This document shows positions 5,921-6,035 of a stretch of DNA of 6,035 bases, piece after piece. A model generated the notes under the pieces. The model ran no database searches. It was not told the DNA's origin and was given only the letters and a program-made list of their open reading frames with translations. Source of the stretch: Planctomycetota bacterium (GTDB lineage: Bacteria; Planctomycetota; Planctomycetia; Pirellulales; Thermoguttaceae); assembly GCA_023621895.1 (NCBI GenBank), contig JAMOAF010000751.1, positions 1 to 6,035 of the forward strand, read 5' to 3'. Made by a program: the position numbers and the translations under genes. Positions within the stretch are counted from its first letter, which is position 1; every line of letters begins with the position of its first letter.

Positions 5921-6035
5921 TTGCGACTCGCGGCGGGCCACGTCGAGGTACTTTTCGAGGATCAACGGGACCTGGTCGGGCGTCACCTCGGGGTGGACCT
6001 GGTTGTCAACCATCATCACCGGCGCCAGCCCGCAG
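5903..6035 (-). CDS. nuoE: C-terminal fragment of a NuoE-like [2Fe-2S] subunit (NADH:quinone oxidoreductase subunit E)
   Basis: The last 43 residues of a gene entering from the right edge are seen; the first complete codon starts at 6034. The fragment begins with CGLAPVMMVDNQVHPEVTPD, which matches the C-terminal end of the thioredoxin-like [2Fe-2S] domain in NuoE. There the last cluster Cys lies in a CxxxC motif followed by GxAP, and a helix starting TPDQV comes next. In complex I, NuoE works with the flavin subunit NuoF in taking electrons from NADH, on the cytoplasmic side of the membrane. The tail after KYLDVARRE is short and polar. The first three cluster cysteines are outside the window, so a related subunit (HoxE, HndA, or a formate dehydrogenase gamma subunit) cannot be excluded. 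The rest of the operon should lie to the right. Confidence 0.75.
   Translation of the reverse strand, partial: CGLAPVMMVDNQVHPEVTPDQVPLILEKYLDVARRESQAESGA

Overview
The window is GC-rich bacterial chromosome with dense coding on both strands. Codon third positions are strongly G/C, so long open frames appear antisense to the real genes. The gene content suggests a planctomycete or a similar GC-rich environmental bacterium: a fused nucleotidyltransferase and sugar kinase, a NagA-type deacetylase, a diguanylate cyclase and a NuoE-like subunit. That assignment is inferred from gene style; no rRNA or marker gene is present to prove it. No tRNA, rRNA, CRISPR array, transposase or phage gene was seen.

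Layout from left to right. A small TPR protein (52-402, +) converges on a two-gene block read leftwards. The first gene of that block is a NagA-like N-acetylhexosamine-6-phosphate deacetylase (3204-4370, -). After 59 bases follows a 902-residue protein (436-3144, -) that joins a GlmU-like nucleotidyltransferase domain to a galactokinase-like GHMP kinase. Next comes a divergent intergenic region of about 290 bases (4371-4664) with three successive GC-rich stem-loops and a short AT-rich stretch. Rightwards from it run a 65-residue zinc-ribbon protein with a C-terminal membrane segment (4665-4862, +) and a soluble PAS-GGDEF diguanylate cyclase (4897-5886, +). At the right edge is the C-terminal end of a NuoE-like [2Fe-2S] subunit on the minus strand (5903-6035), ending 16 bases from the cyclase stop.

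How the genes may work together. The leftward pair looks like an amino-sugar module: the deacetylase would send an N-acetylhexosamine 6-phosphate towards catabolism. The fused enzyme would phosphorylate a free sugar at C1 and then convert it to a nucleotide sugar, a salvage route like that of the bifunctional Fkp (L-fucokinase / GDP-fucose pyrophosphorylase). The sugar is not known. The rightward pair may be a signalling unit that makes c-di-GMP, with both the active site and the product-inhibition site intact.

The most interesting item is the kinase/nucleotidyltransferase fusion. It has an insertion of about 80 residues in the nucleotidyltransferase domain and an Arg in place of the sugar-contacting Glu of the galactokinase signature.
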